A stretch of 64,000 nt of DNA from Sclerodactyla briareus (GCA_026419785.1 JAODTK010005797.1:179001-243000), one strand, 5' to 3'; counted from the stretch's first letter, positions 62,301 to 64,000 are shown. Made by a program: numbers and translations. Notes: generated by a model from the sequence alone, not told the origin.

Positions 62301-64000
62301 TAATTATGCTTTGGACACACCTGAACACTCATTGGGGACGCAGGAGATGGTGACGCTAGGGTCCGGGTCTGGGACCAGAGTGAACACAGTGGTGGGATTG
62401 TTCCCCTTCAAGATCTCCACACAGATGAACGCTGCATCACTGCAGATTCTGTTCCTCATGTTTAGGTTGAAATGTACCTCCTCGAAGATGGTTGGACGGT
62501 CCAGGAAAAGTGTCTCCCCTTGTTGATCCCGGGTGAGGACCTATATCACAGATAGATAAAAAGATGGATTTTGCCATTTTATGCTTGTTTATATTTTTTT
62601 ATATTTTTCATGGTATACTTGCTGAGCAGAGGATCAAACATATTTAAGACCCAGCAAGGGTGCAGACCTGTATACTGAACCTTATTGTCAGCTGTGAATC
62701 ATCTACCAGGTGAACAATAAGGCAATGCCTCTTTGGCGGTAACTTAATGTAGGGGTGGGGGTAATCATACGCTGACAGCAACTTGCAAATTTCCTACCCC
62801 TCGTTTGTTCCCTGCTCCAATCCCTTGTGATGAGCACCCAGCAAGAAAGTAACAGGTACAATTTTCAAAAGTCTTCTTTGGTATGACCCGACCAGGATTC
62901 GAATCCCGGTCTCCCCGGTGGAGTGGCCCGGTCGCTATTACCCAATGGTGCCAACCACTCAGTCAGATGCACCAAAGAGCAATCTCGTAACACCGCATTT
63001 GCGATTTTCCCATGGAACCATGCGCATGGAAGCATTTACATACCTGTTGGACCTCGCTGATGCGTGCACCGCTTCCATGTGGGTTCCGCGGCGAATGCTC
63101 TCAGACCCATAGACGCTCCCCGGCCACGCCCACGTTCTTGCCAGTCATCTCGACCCTGAGAGTGAGGGGGTTGTCGGCGGTACGGCTGCGGACTTCCCCT
63201 GACTGGATGCTGTGAGTTAATGATGTCACGTGAACATCTGCAAGAGAAGGTAAAGGTACCTCAATGTCACAATGATACACAGACAGAAAGGTCACCAGTT
63301 AATTAGAGAGGCATTATCCTCTCACAATACCTGGCGAATAATGACCCATTACATCTACATGATGTCACAACAAGAAATTTTCTTCGAGATTCAAATAATC
63401 GAATATTATTACATTGACGTATCATTGTGACAATAGACCCTTTTACTCATGAATTGCCTTGAGGTCATGCAAATGTTGCCTTCTTTTTTGCCATTTGCTA
63501 ACAGACAATAATGCCTTTTCAAATATGGTTATATGCCCTAATTTGTAAACTTCTAGTTGGAAGTTTTGTCTGTCATTTATGTTATTTGAATAGCTGAATA
63601 GGAGAAGAGTGATTTTGTTTTTTCCCTTGCGGGGAGGAGGGAGGAGAGGGTTACAGACAGTCCAGTCCTGCTCGTCCCATCAGCACAAAAACATACAGCC
63701 CAGCAGCATTTGTGATTTGTCTGCTTTGGAGAAAGGTGAATCCTTCAATACCCAGCTCCTCAGCATGGCTATCTAATCAGGAAGAGACCCAGCCTGCAGG
63801 AGACCCAGCCTGCTGGAAACCCAGCCTGCAGGAGACCCAGCCTGCAGGAGACCCAGCCTGGGGTGCAATGCTAGCACATGTGTCCACCAAGTATGATTTT
63901 AGTGGAAATGAGACCAGGAGATGGGAGAGTGGTGTGTAATTTTGCCAATGTGTATTGGACATTTTCACAGCTCATTGGGCGCCAAACAGCTGCCCACGGG
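7779..64000 (-). CDS. SURF-module fibrillar procollagen alpha chain gene (multi-exon, 5' end outside window)
   Basis: Whole-gene entry covering all exons listed separately. The product is a secreted fibrillar procollagen chain: N-propeptide of four-cysteine SURF modules, minor triple helix, N-telopeptide, main Gly-X-Y helix of about 1011 residues, C-telopeptide and COLFI C-propeptide for trimerisation. Chains of this family assemble in the ER and form extracellular fibrils. SURF modules are known from sea urchin 2-alpha and 5-alpha fibrillar chains and from fibrosurfin; the helix and COLFI domain exclude fibrosurfin. The C-propeptide has Ser where homotrimer-forming chains have their third Cys, as in vertebrate pro-alpha2(I), which favours a 2-alpha-like chain, but 5-alpha is not excluded, so no symbol is given. 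Many exons contain small indels that look like assembly error. Promoter and signal peptide are not in the window. Confidence 0.93.
7923..9439 (-). other. Last intron; nothing recognised
   Basis: About 1.5 kb. It holds a 136-codon minus-strand frame at 8745-9155 that I do not recognise and that has no clear splice context. No repeat was identified. Confidence 0.5.
9440..9650 (-). CDS. COLFI C-propeptide exon (FTFLRL / FYCKN region)
   Basis: Acceptor cttcttcag, donor GTAATA. It encodes [25 protein letters not shown] and then an ESLLLL segment, matching the family pattern LTFLRL...ASQNITYHCKN...LKKALLL. It ends ESTERYQ, which matches SRFTY of vertebrate chains. NVS is a possible N-glycosylation site. 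One frame change is needed near 9465-9475, between SLA and GPEST; a stop appears in either single frame, so an indel is the simplest reading. Truncated copies of the exon's 5' part lie in the upstream intron. Confidence 0.88.
9590..10020 (-). repeat. Tandem array of about 122-bp units made from a coding-exon edge
   Basis: The first unit is the real exon start and its acceptor. Degraded copies follow at about 9712, 9837 and 9957, each with cagtctcaggaatgtgaact, ggcatgggcc and tatgtgaactgttgat, then actcattggaaaacccc. The copies contain indels that break the COLFI frame. Confidence 0.85.
10569..10749 (-). CDS. COLFI C-propeptide exon (YWIDP / [10 protein letters not shown] region)
   Basis: Acceptor gtttgcag, donor GTGAGT. 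It encodes YWIDP, then [19 protein letters not shown], then [19 protein letters not shown], matching YWIDPNQG(C/S)..DAI.VFCN.ETGETC of the family. NAT is a possible N-glycosylation site. The residue after the DP segment reads Ser where the third Cys of homotrimer-forming chains would be, as in pro-alpha2(I). Two indels are needed, one before YWIDP and one before GSIKD. Confidence 0.9.
10862..11050 (+). repeat. Dispersed intronic repeat, copy 1 (copy 2 at 15978-16165)
   Basis: Shares gtgctgta..ttgactgaa, tgatagcact and atatcattgatg.ttatttt, in the same order and orientation, with 15978-16165. The copies differ by scattered substitutions and indels. Confidence 0.75.
11495..11824 (-). CDS. Junction exon: end of main helix, C-telopeptide, start of C-propeptide
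   Basis: Acceptor tttgttag, donor GTGAGT; the exon starts in phase 0 with [19 protein letters not shown], ends the helix at GRRGPPGHS, then runs through a Tyr/Pro-rich telopeptide ([13 protein letters not shown]) and [12 protein letters not shown] into VDLTAEKVV and finally [15 protein letters not shown], the first two C-propeptide cysteines. The FRDD stretch is the probable procollagen C-proteinase (BMP1/tolloid) site by position. Three indels are needed: after GPPG, at INT/VDLT (about 11634) and before RSCRDL (about 11540). Confidence 0.92.
12432..12503 (-). CDS. Triple-helix exon, 72 nt
   Basis: Acceptor gtttgcag, donor GTAAAA. Eight unbroken Gly-X-Y triplets from GPT GKS to GIT GVR, phase 0. 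The length is a multiple of nine but not of 54. Confidence 0.92.
12667..12722 (-). CDS. Triple-helix exon, about 54 nt
   Basis: Acceptor ctgacag, donor GTAAGT. Triplets [18 protein letters not shown], then two surplus bases before the donor, probably an indel. Confidence 0.88.
12773..13230. repeat. Minisatellite, about 44-bp unit, about ten copies
   Basis: Units read roughly aacagaacataatnntcacac followed by tcgtcaactgtacctcaaat. It fills most of the intron between two helix exons. Confidence 0.9.
13368..13421 (-). CDS. Triple-helix exon, 54 nt
   Basis: Unbroken [18 protein letters not shown] between a cag acceptor and GTAAGT donor; the canonical 54-nt collagen exon. Confidence 0.95.
13422..13950 (-). 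other. Intron, nothing recognised
   Basis: Unique-looking A/T-rich intron with no exon, RNA or repeat recognised. Confidence 0.4.
13951..14003 (-). CDS. Triple-helix exon, 54 nt minus one base
   Basis: GAR GLR, then [12 protein letters not shown] once one G is restored to a G run near 13986. Acceptor ccttcag, donor GTAAGT. Confidence 0.92.
14775..15095 (-). mobile_element. tRNA-derived SINE, copy A
   Basis: Matches 62625-62980 along most of its length (gcagaggat..aa, cagcaagggt.cagacctg, ttgtcagctg, ctacccct..ttgt, ggtatgacccc.acc.gaattt). The minus-strand 5' end is tRNA-like, with gcgcagttggaagagca as an A box and gagttcaaattcc as a B box. Confidence 0.75.
15195..15303 (-). CDS. Triple-helix exon, 108 nt plus one base
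   Basis: [24 protein letters not shown] and, after a frame change in the GGCCCC run near 15230, [10 protein letters not shown]. Acceptor ttacag, donor GTGAGT. Confidence 0.9.
15610..15800. repeat. Intronic repeat, about 90-110-bp unit (more copies at 16160-16430)
   Basis: Recurring catggtana...ccattaacttcaacatgc and ctcacaataacc. The same unit recurs three times at 16160-16430. Confidence 0.65.
15978..16165 (+). repeat. Dispersed intronic repeat, copy 2 (copy 1 at 10862-11050)
   Basis: See the 10862-11050 copy: the same blocks in the same order, beginning ccggccagccc/ccggccatc and ending near ttcaaagg. Confidence 0.75.
16160..16430. repeat. Intronic repeat, about 100-bp unit, three copies
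   Basis: Repeats of ggtaaa.tttggttcat, atatggcaactacccatga and cccacgctttctcaaaattaa in tandem. Confidence 0.7.
16440..16548 (-). CDS. Triple-helix exon, 108 nt, damaged frame
   Basis: Acceptor tcttcccccag, donor GTAAGT. Readable parts are GPD, TPGPAG, then [15 protein letters not shown] and a final GAP in another frame. A TGA at 16507-16509 interrupts the frame; GEPGYRG would be restored if the adjacent bases carry one insertion and one deletion. A real nonsense change cannot be excluded. Confidence 0.82.
17095..17370. repeat. Intronic tandem repeat, about 110-bp unit, three degenerate copies
   Basis: Each copy has caatg.tcacac...g, a gagctgggtaactt.gcccttact phrase and a catcattaacat-like end. 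A related fragment lies at 16678-16710. Confidence 0.65.
17376..17483 (-). CDS. Triple-helix exon, 108 nt
   Basis: Twelve unbroken Gly-X-Y triplets from GAD GEE GRA to GID GSD. Acceptor ttaacag, donor GTAAGT. Confidence 0.96.
17484..18153 (-). other. Intron, nothing recognised
   Basis: No exon, RNA gene or repeat recognised in this intron. Confidence 0.4.
18154..18206 (-). CDS. Triple-helix exon, 54 nt minus one base
   Basis: (G)IR GRP GP(M) GLA GAQ GQR with a one-base deficit at the GPM position. Acceptor gtgacag, donor GTAAGT. Confidence 0.88.
18207..19091 (-). other. Intron, nothing recognised
   Basis: About 0.9 kb with locally CpG-rich patches near 18580-18860; no exon or repeat structure recognised. 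Confidence 0.4.
19092..19144 (-). CDS. Triple-helix exon, 54 nt minus one base
   Basis: [11 protein letters not shown](Q) GPQ GIG; one base is missing from a C/G run near 19112. Acceptor cttttag, donor GTAAGT. Confidence 0.91.
19145..20078 (-). other. Intron, nothing recognised
   Basis: No exon, RNA gene or clear repeat recognised. Confidence 0.4.
20079..20181 (-). CDS. Triple-helix exon, about 108 nt with several deletions
   Basis: GYR GTK, then GPS GP in a second frame, then [19 protein letters not shown] clean to the GTAAGT donor. Observed length 103, so about five bases are missing in the middle, in G/C-rich sequence. Acceptor ttgccag. Confidence 0.87.
20182..21025 (-). other. Intron, nothing firmly recognised
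   Basis: Holds an unrecognised 101-codon minus-strand frame (20656-20961) without Gly-X-Y content. It has no supported splice context. Confidence 0.35.
21026..21081 (-). CDS. Triple-helix exon, about 54 nt
   Basis: [18 protein letters not shown], followed by two surplus G before the GTAATT donor. Acceptor ctgatag. Confidence 0.9.
21655..21708 (-). CDS. Triple-helix exon, 54 nt
   Basis: Unbroken [18 protein letters not shown]. Acceptor ctttcag, donor GTAAGT. Confidence 0.95.
22182..22235 (-). CDS. Triple-helix exon, 54 nt
   Basis: Unbroken [18 protein letters not shown]. Acceptor ctctcag, donor GTATGT. Confidence 0.95.
22236..22850 (-). other. Intron, nothing recognised
   Basis: No exon, RNA gene or repeat recognised. 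Confidence 0.4.
22851..22957 (-). CDS. Triple-helix exon, 108 nt minus one base
   Basis: [18 protein letters not shown] clean, then [12 protein letters not shown] in a shifted frame. Acceptor cttgcag, donor GTAAAG. Confidence 0.88.
23140..23380 (-). mobile_element. tRNA-derived SINE, truncated copy B
   Basis: Shares tttgtccctgctccaatccc, ttgtgctgagc, aggtac.attt and ttggtatgacccgaccgtgatt with 62625-62980. It stops within the tRNA-like head, where a minisatellite begins. Confidence 0.65.
23375..23960. repeat. Minisatellite, about 27-30-bp unit
   Basis: About twenty degenerate units of gggcacccatgtaagggcaa followed by ttacact. Many units differ by one-base indels, consistent either with divergence or with read error. 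Confidence 0.9.
24353..24402 (-). CDS. Triple-helix exon, 54 nt minus four bases
   Basis: GMN G(P)V GPQ GS, then GPI in a shifted frame. Acceptor tcttcag, donor GTAAGT. Confidence 0.82.
24403..25913 (-). other. Intron with a possible hydrophobic exon
   Basis: Mostly unrecognised. It holds an 18-codon hydrophobic frame ending at a perfect donor (24549-24602, listed separately), a CCACCCAGACAATTC-type short repeat near 24880-24930, and three copies of a gggtaccacacctatcttta unit at 25735-25815. Confidence 0.4.
24549..24602 (-). other. Possible alternative first exon with signal-peptide-like start
   Basis: ATG GCC... encodes [18 protein letters not shown] and runs straight into a perfect donor, CAG|GTAAGT, in phase 0, the phase used by the helix exons downstream. 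The start context is GTCATGG. There are no Gly-X-Y triplets, and the main helix already has its expected length without it. It could be an alternative start, a chance frame, or part of an unrelated exon. Confidence 0.2.
25914..25964 (-). CDS. Triple-helix exon, 54 nt minus three bases
   Basis: (G)DP GDP GPM (G)PQ GGV GEL. Acceptor tttctccag, donor GTAAGT. Single bases are missing at the first Gly and before PQ. Confidence 0.88.
25965..26907 (-). other. Intron, nothing recognised
   Basis: No exon or RNA gene recognised; a G-rich run lies at 26656-26682. Confidence 0.4.
26908..27219 (-). CDS. Fused triple-helix exon, about 312-324 nt
   Basis: The largest helix exon. Acceptor gtttttag, donor GTAATT. 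After a garbled start it reads [20 protein letters not shown], then, across frame changes, [24 protein letters not shown], and finally [15 protein letters not shown]...LQGIQGDE. Observed length 312, against about 324 for six 54-nt units. No splice signals split it internally, so several ancestral exons appear to have fused by intron loss. Confidence 0.9.
27220..28026 (-). other. Intron, nothing recognised
   Basis: No exon, RNA gene or repeat recognised. Confidence 0.4.
28027..28124 (-). CDS. Triple-helix exon, 99 nt minus one base
   Basis: GQP GA(R), then [19 protein letters not shown] and VPGTRGRQ. One G is missing near 28110. Acceptor attacag, donor GTGAGT. Confidence 0.93.
28125..29805 (-). 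other. Long intron, nothing firmly recognised
   Basis: Contains gtgacctgatc repeats near 28760-28800 and an unrecognised 90-codon minus-strand frame (29190-29462) that ends near a GTAAGT. No Gly-X-Y content. Confidence 0.35.
29806..29914 (-). CDS. Triple-helix exon, 108 nt plus one base
   Basis: [12 protein letters not shown], then after one surplus [25 protein letters not shown]. Acceptor tgacag, donor GTGAGT. Confidence 0.93.
29915..30846 (-). other. Intron, nothing recognised
   Basis: No exon, RNA gene or repeat recognised. Confidence 0.4.
30847..30888 (-). CDS. Triple-helix exon, about 45 nt
   Basis: GDE GA(L) GPQ, PAGKP. Acceptor ttgacag is good; the donor GTGTTA is weak. Probably 45 nt with three bases missing, though 54 is possible. 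Confidence 0.7.
31667..31718 (-). CDS. Triple-helix exon, 54 nt minus two bases
   Basis: GDI GEE, then RAR GEP in a shifted frame. Acceptor ttttaccag, donor GTGAGT. Confidence 0.82.
31719..32465 (-). other. Intron, nothing recognised
   Basis: A/T-rich, no exon, RNA gene or repeat recognised. Confidence 0.4.
32466..32508 (-). CDS. Triple-helix exon, about 45 nt
   Basis: (G)[14 protein letters not shown] with two bases missing. Acceptor cagttcag, donor GTGAGT. Confidence 0.82.
32509..33255 (-). other. Intron, nothing recognised
   Basis: No exon, RNA gene or repeat recognised. Confidence 0.4.
33256..33350 (-). CDS. Triple-helix exon, about 99 nt
   Basis: [14 protein letters not shown], a frame change in a CCCCC run near 33303, then [14 protein letters not shown] to the donor GTAACA. 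Acceptor gctacag. Observed 95 nt. Confidence 0.88.
33810..33863 (-). CDS. Triple-helix exon, 54 nt with compensating indels
   Basis: The readable core is [13 protein letters not shown]. The first two and last two triplets are in other frames, although the total length is exactly 54. Acceptor gtacag, donor GTGAGT. Confidence 0.85.
33895..34256 (-). mobile_element. 3' end of a CR1/L2-like non-LTR retrotransposon
   Basis: The minus-strand frame from about 34254 to a TAA at 33970 is open for about 95 codons. It reads [20 protein letters not shown], then [38 protein letters not shown] and ASGRK. The pattern HWLP.R.RI.FK...L.YK.L....P.YL.D......R.LRSS....L..PR......G.R is typical of the C-terminal end of reverse transcriptase ORFs of CR1-clade elements. 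The 3' tail continues with attgtaaagcgc and ends in ATT-rich repeats, as in such elements. Only the end is present, i.e. a 5'-truncated insertion in a collagen intron. Confidence 0.85.
34728..34781 (-). CDS. Triple-helix exon, 54 nt
   Basis: Unbroken [18 protein letters not shown]. Acceptor cctcag, donor GTAAGT. Confidence 0.95.
34782..35571 (-). other. Intron, nothing recognised
   Basis: C-rich run at 35007-35040; no exon, RNA gene or repeat recognised. Confidence 0.4.
35572..35623 (-). CDS. Triple-helix exon, 54 nt minus two bases
   Basis: GDD GF., then [11 protein letters not shown]. Acceptor ttctcag, donor GTAAGT. Confidence 0.88.
35800..36415. repeat. Purine-rich degenerate minisatellite
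   Basis: Dozens of units of about 15-20 bp around gtaaagagcagaatggggg, ending in a G run at 36378-36402. The strand bias is total: purines on plus, pyrimidines on minus, which also creates a spurious 210-codon frame. Confidence 0.85.
36435..36498 (-). CDS. Triple-helix exon, about 54-63 nt
   Basis: (G)[10 protein letters not shown]., [10 protein letters not shown] with shifted glycines in the second half. Acceptor ctgtcag, donor GTGAGT. Observed length 64, so the true size is uncertain. Confidence 0.78.
36815..37130 (+). repeat. Dispersed repeat copy (family also at 1110-1370)
   Basis: Shares tctgctgccc, caggtttt, the block around cacaaaacttggtg, and cagttggtcctgaacaa with 1110-1370. It also has gcataatttatgcaattt, as in the 4.9-5.9 kb array. 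Confidence 0.65.
37601..37697 (-). CDS. Triple-helix exon, 99 nt minus two bases
   Basis: GNV GPD GG, then [19 protein letters not shown] and AKGPT. Acceptor attgcag, donor GTGAGT. Confidence 0.92.
38189..38238 (-). CDS. Triple-helix exon, about 54 nt
   Basis: [15 protein letters not shown] is clean to the donor GTATGT. The upstream triplet (probably GVQ) and the acceptor (gttcaag) are unclear because of a short ttcaag duplication, so the high end is approximate. Confidence 0.82.
38540..38635 (-). mobile_element. tRNA-like sequence, probable SINE head or tRNA relic
   Basis: The minus strand reads agattagctcagttagtaga followed by gc, an excellent tRNA A-box/D-arm (TAGCTCAGTNGGTAGAGC). No convincing B box or cloverleaf follows, so it is not called as a functional tRNA. 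Confidence 0.45.
38715..39300. repeat. Minisatellite, 17-18-bp unit
   Basis: About 32 units of gggcacacagaactcat or ...aag, with some gggccacagaactc variants. Its translation gives a spurious 194-codon plus-strand frame ([11 protein letters not shown]). Confidence 0.95.
39447..39491 (-). CDS. Triple-helix exon, 45 nt
   Basis: Unbroken [15 protein letters not shown]. Acceptor tttgcag. In phase 0 the donor would be CAG|GTTCGT; a GTAACT four bases further on would break the frame. Confidence 0.87.
40173..40271 (-). CDS. Triple-helix exon, 99 nt
   Basis: Eleven unbroken triplets from GDA GYA GEQ to GVT GAP. Acceptor ttacag, donor GTAAGT. Confidence 0.96.
40355..40895. repeat. Minisatellite, about 40-bp unit, about 13 copies
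   Basis: Units of ggccatatacaggactaact followed by ggttgtaatactgtgactt. Unit-to-unit variation is mostly single-base loss in doublets. Confidence 0.95.
40926..41177 (-). CDS. Fused triple-helix exon, 252 nt
   Basis: 28 unbroken triplets from GVP GSR GSK through [19 protein letters not shown] to GSQ GAK. Acceptor ctacag, donor GTTAGC. A clean example of several ancestral exons fused into one. Confidence 0.97.
41190..41490. repeat. Minisatellite, about 35-bp unit, about eight copies
   Basis: Units of aacatggcttaaggtcaata followed by ggatgaaacaatac. Confidence 0.95.
41500..42383 (-). other. Intron remainder, nothing recognised
   Basis: No exon or RNA gene recognised. Confidence 0.4.
42384..42491 (-). 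CDS. Triple-helix exon, 108 nt
   Basis: Twelve unbroken triplets from GRD GAP GAP to GHK GFT. Acceptor tttgcag, donor GTAAGT. Confidence 0.96.
42988..43040 (-). CDS. Triple-helix exon, 54 nt minus one base
   Basis: G(P)[16 protein letters not shown] with one base missing at the second codon. Acceptor tctacag, donor GTAAGT. Confidence 0.92.
43041..43987 (-). other. Intron, nothing recognised
   Basis: No exon, RNA gene or repeat recognised. Confidence 0.4.
43988..44041 (-). CDS. Triple-helix exon, 54 nt
   Basis: Unbroken [18 protein letters not shown]. Acceptor ttgtcag, donor GTATGA. Confidence 0.95.
44271..44406. repeat. (TA)n microsatellite
   Basis: About 130 bp of alternating TA with a few doublet phase slips. 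Such tracts can extrude cruciforms and often collapse in assembly. Confidence 0.97.
44590..44637 (-). CDS. First exon of the main triple helix, 48 nt
   Basis: Reads [16 protein letters not shown]. Acceptor tttgacag, donor GTAAGT. It starts with Arg, following NRP of the telopeptide exon, so the helix begins at the first GPP here. Confidence 0.92.
45247..45331 (-). CDS. N-telopeptide exon
   Basis: Acceptor cttcaccag, donor GTGAGT. It encodes [20 protein letters not shown], non-collagenous, between the minor and main helices. The Lys is a candidate site for lysyl-oxidase cross-linking by position (inference). The 5' third is unclear: CERAHLPK in one frame, CACPFAQGG in another, so an indel is likely. 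Confidence 0.85.
45540..45790. repeat. Minisatellite, 21-bp unit, about 12 copies
   Basis: Units of cttgtccattgttaaggtgc with variants at the last bases. The unit is a multiple of three, so both strands stay open and give spurious 87-128-codon frames. Confidence 0.95.
46193..46270 (-). CDS. Minor triple-helix exon, 78 nt
   Basis: [12 protein letters not shown], then GPP x4, GD. Acceptor tcgtag, donor GTAAGT. Unbroken; it ends the N-propeptide minor helix before the telopeptide exon. Confidence 0.93.
46360..46720. repeat. Intronic repeat, about 155-bp unit, two copies
   Basis: actactatggttggccctct, actcaactaatctcaagact and cttgtactcaagtttccaag recur, with shorter internal repeats. Confidence 0.8.
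47012..47066 (-). CDS. Minor triple-helix exon, 54 nt plus one base
   Basis: [18 protein letters not shown] after removing one surplus C in the second codon. Acceptor tttcag, donor GTAAGT. Confidence 0.92.
47710..47763 (-). CDS. Start of minor triple helix, 54 nt
   Basis: NYDLLV, then [12 protein letters not shown], unbroken. Acceptor tacacag, donor GTAAGT. The first six residues are non-collagenous linker. Confidence 0.92.
48315..48363 (-). CDS. Probable N-propeptide linker exon, about 48 nt
   Basis: Acceptor ctatcag, donor GTGAGT. It reads IKGRRGPP and then, with one C fewer in a seven-C run, GP.EPAYI in phase 0 into [14 protein letters not shown] sits at the dot, so either the indel lies elsewhere or a base is miscalled. 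Confidence 0.5.
48404..48780. repeat. Tandem repeat, about 119-bp unit, three copies
   Basis: cagccaagaaataccaagga recurs at about 48450, 48568 and 48688, with the same flanking text up to aacattcagtactggtagg. Confidence 0.95.
48975..49235. repeat. Minisatellite, 41-bp unit, six copies
   Basis: Nearly identical units of tattcagtgcttaggctatt followed by gtctatatcatggagaatacc. It ends about 20 bp from the donor of the candidate microexon at 49257. Confidence 0.96.
49257..49267 (-). CDS. Candidate 11-nt microexon
   Basis: GTCCTCCAGCG lies between a strong pyrimidine tract ending taaaaaag and a perfect donor GTGAGT. Joined after the last SURF exon (phase 1) it would add Cys/Pro/Pro/Ala and leave phase 0, as the next exon requires. 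The small size keeps this tentative. Confidence 0.4.
49812..50232 (-). CDS. SURF module A (proximal to the helix)
   Basis: A single-exon four-cysteine module. Acceptor ttttcacag, donor GTAAGT. It reads [47 protein letters not shown], then [17 protein letters not shown] and, after a frame change near 49850, [10 protein letters not shown]. The final Cys appears after restoring one T (LDCNV). SURF modules sit in the N-propeptides of echinoid fibrillar chains on the fibril surface; a binding role is inferred, not proven. Entry phase 1. Confidence 0.9.
50973..51405 (-). CDS. SURF module B
   Basis: Acceptor gttccag, donor GTAGGT. It reads [29 protein letters not shown], then [18 protein letters not shown]-equivalent [27 protein letters not shown] and [13 protein letters not shown]. 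The last two cysteines fall in a shifted frame (CCQFPSG). Three indels, two of them exposing stops near 51310 and 51355. Linked in phase 1 to the neighbouring modules. Confidence 0.88.
51610..51917 (-). mobile_element. tRNA-like SINE (second family)
   Basis: The minus strand starts near 51917 with acatggtctagtggtctggt and continues to caaaggttgtgttttcta, at the spacing of A and B boxes of a tRNA-type promoter, followed by about 250 bp of unrelated body. The B box is degenerate. Confidence 0.5.
52241..52661 (-). CDS. SURF module C
   Basis: Acceptor cttcacag, donor GTGAGT, phase 1 at both ends. It reads [72 protein letters not shown], then (shifted) [20 protein letters not shown] and finally [10 protein letters not shown] in a third frame. 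Four cysteines in the module pattern. Two indels in the last third. Confidence 0.9.
52835..53095. repeat. Tandem repeat, about 73-bp unit, about four copies
   Basis: ggccctccacatgaagagag recurs at about 52860, 52932, 53005 and 53078, with aggaaagcattgagagctgt between. The last unit is split by the element at 53092-53640, and its remainder resumes at 53641. Confidence 0.93.
53092..53640. mobile_element. MITE-like TIR element inserted in the 73-bp array
   Basis: Left end aaggccctttcacaccggcg; the right end, reverse complemented, aaggcgctttcacaccgggc. Both continue into gcgacgcgacgcg repeats. Flanks rejoin exactly to a 73-bp array unit (cacatg|aagagag). The short repeat tgaag at both edges may be the target duplication. 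A second copy of the left end (ggccctttcacaccatcgcg) begins near 53167. No open transposase frame. Superfamily not assigned. Confidence 0.8.
54310..54743 (-). CDS. SURF module D
   Basis: Acceptor ccctcag, donor GTATGG, phase 1. It reads [30 protein letters not shown], (shifted) [70 protein letters not shown] and PDDACK. All four cysteines are visible. About three indels. Confidence 0.9.
54744..58072 (-). other. Longest intron, 3.3 kb
   Basis: Contains an 11-bp perfect hairpin at 54879-54906, an acccggcactc direct repeat just after it, a C run at 56617 and G run at 56980. The 114-codon plus-strand frame at 55240-55584 is unrecognised and unsupported by splice context. No further SURF exon found. 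Confidence 0.45.
54879..54906. repeat. Perfect 11-bp inverted repeat, 6-base loop
   Basis: GACCACCGGAC, loop GGTGGT, GTCCGGTGGTC. Confidence 0.9.
58073..58495 (-). CDS. SURF module E
   Basis: Length 423 nt, phase 1 at both ends. Acceptor tccacag, donor GTGGGC. It reads [102 protein letters not shown] and EQCR. An extra Cys lies before LWKM. Two internal compensating indels. Confidence 0.92.
58560..59098. repeat. Minisatellite, 46-47-bp unit, about 11 copies
   Basis: Units of ttgattcactatgggggcca followed by gtagttgttggcaataattgtatctg. It abuts the donor of SURF module F within about ten bases. Confidence 0.96.
59105..59533 (-). CDS. SURF module F (fully intact frame)
   Basis: 429 nt, 143 residues, no indel: the best reference copy here. 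Acceptor cattgcag, donor GTGGGT. It reads [102 protein letters not shown] and DITDRCK. Cysteine spacing is C-x6-C, then C-x6-C. Phase 1-1. Confidence 0.96.
59911..60347 (-). CDS. SURF module G
   Basis: Acceptor catcaccag, donor GTAGGT, phase 1. It reads [31 protein letters not shown], (shifted) [71 protein letters not shown] and SCKEQPCGA. One frame change near 60235. Confidence 0.93.
60348..61095 (-). other. Intron, nothing recognised
   Basis: Short gtatgtaggg-type repeats near 60430-60490; no exon or RNA gene recognised. Confidence 0.4.
61096..61350 (-). CDS. SURF module H, second-half exon
   Basis: Acceptor ctgttttcag, donor GTAAAT. Starts in phase 0 at [12 protein letters not shown], equivalent to QILT of the single-exon modules, then [50 protein letters not shown]. 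An indel near 61305 and another in an A run near 61120 must be assumed to join to module G in phase 1. Confidence 0.85.
61959..62034 (-). CDS. Possible SURF module H, middle exon
   Basis: A G/C-rich island with acceptor actttgag and donor GTAGGT (or GTATGA four bases on). One frame gives [20 protein letters not shown], which can be aligned with the G..LW......P.G.G stretch of other modules just before the QILT position. Weak on its own. Confidence 0.4.
62192..62263 (-). CDS. Possible SURF module H, first exon
   Basis: 72 nt between a pyrimidine-rich acceptor ending gtatag and a perfect donor GTAAGT. In the frame set by the preceding module (phase 1) it reads [23 protein letters not shown], open throughout. 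With 61959-62034 and 61096-61350 it totals close to the 414 nt of module I. Confidence 0.42.
62321..62540 (-). CDS. SURF module I, second-half exon
   Basis: 220 nt, frame intact. Acceptor gatatag, donor GTGTGT. It reads [59 protein letters not shown] and VPNECS. Four cysteines; leaves phase 1. Starts in phase 0. Confidence 0.92.
62625..62980 (-). mobile_element. tRNA-derived SINE, copy C (best preserved)
   Basis: The minus strand begins with a tRNA-like head: gactgagtggttggcacca as A box and gggattcgaatcctggtc containing a near-perfect B box. About 270 bp of body shared with 14775-15095 and 23140-23380 follows. Sits in the intron that splits SURF module I. Confidence 0.85.
63044..63237 (-). 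CDS. SURF module I, first-half exon
   Basis: 194 nt. Acceptor cttgcag, donor GTATGT. It reads [41 protein letters not shown], stop, [19 protein letters not shown] in one frame, then joins VLTRDQ in phase 0. The TGA directly after LWV (near 63105) is the only flaw; total module length 414 nt is a multiple of three, so a substitution or paired indels rather than a single indel. Confidence 0.88.
63238..63968 (-). other. Intron with a short minisatellite
   Basis: Five 16-bp units of ggagacccagcctgca lie at 63784-63862; nothing else recognised. Confidence 0.6.
63969..64000 (-). CDS. Possible end of another SURF module (partial, runs off the window)
   Basis: The last 32 bases read [11 protein letters not shown] up to a GTGAAA donor, similar to ISCVPNEC at the end of module I. 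The final Cys would need a small indel. Too short to be sure. Confidence 0.35.
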
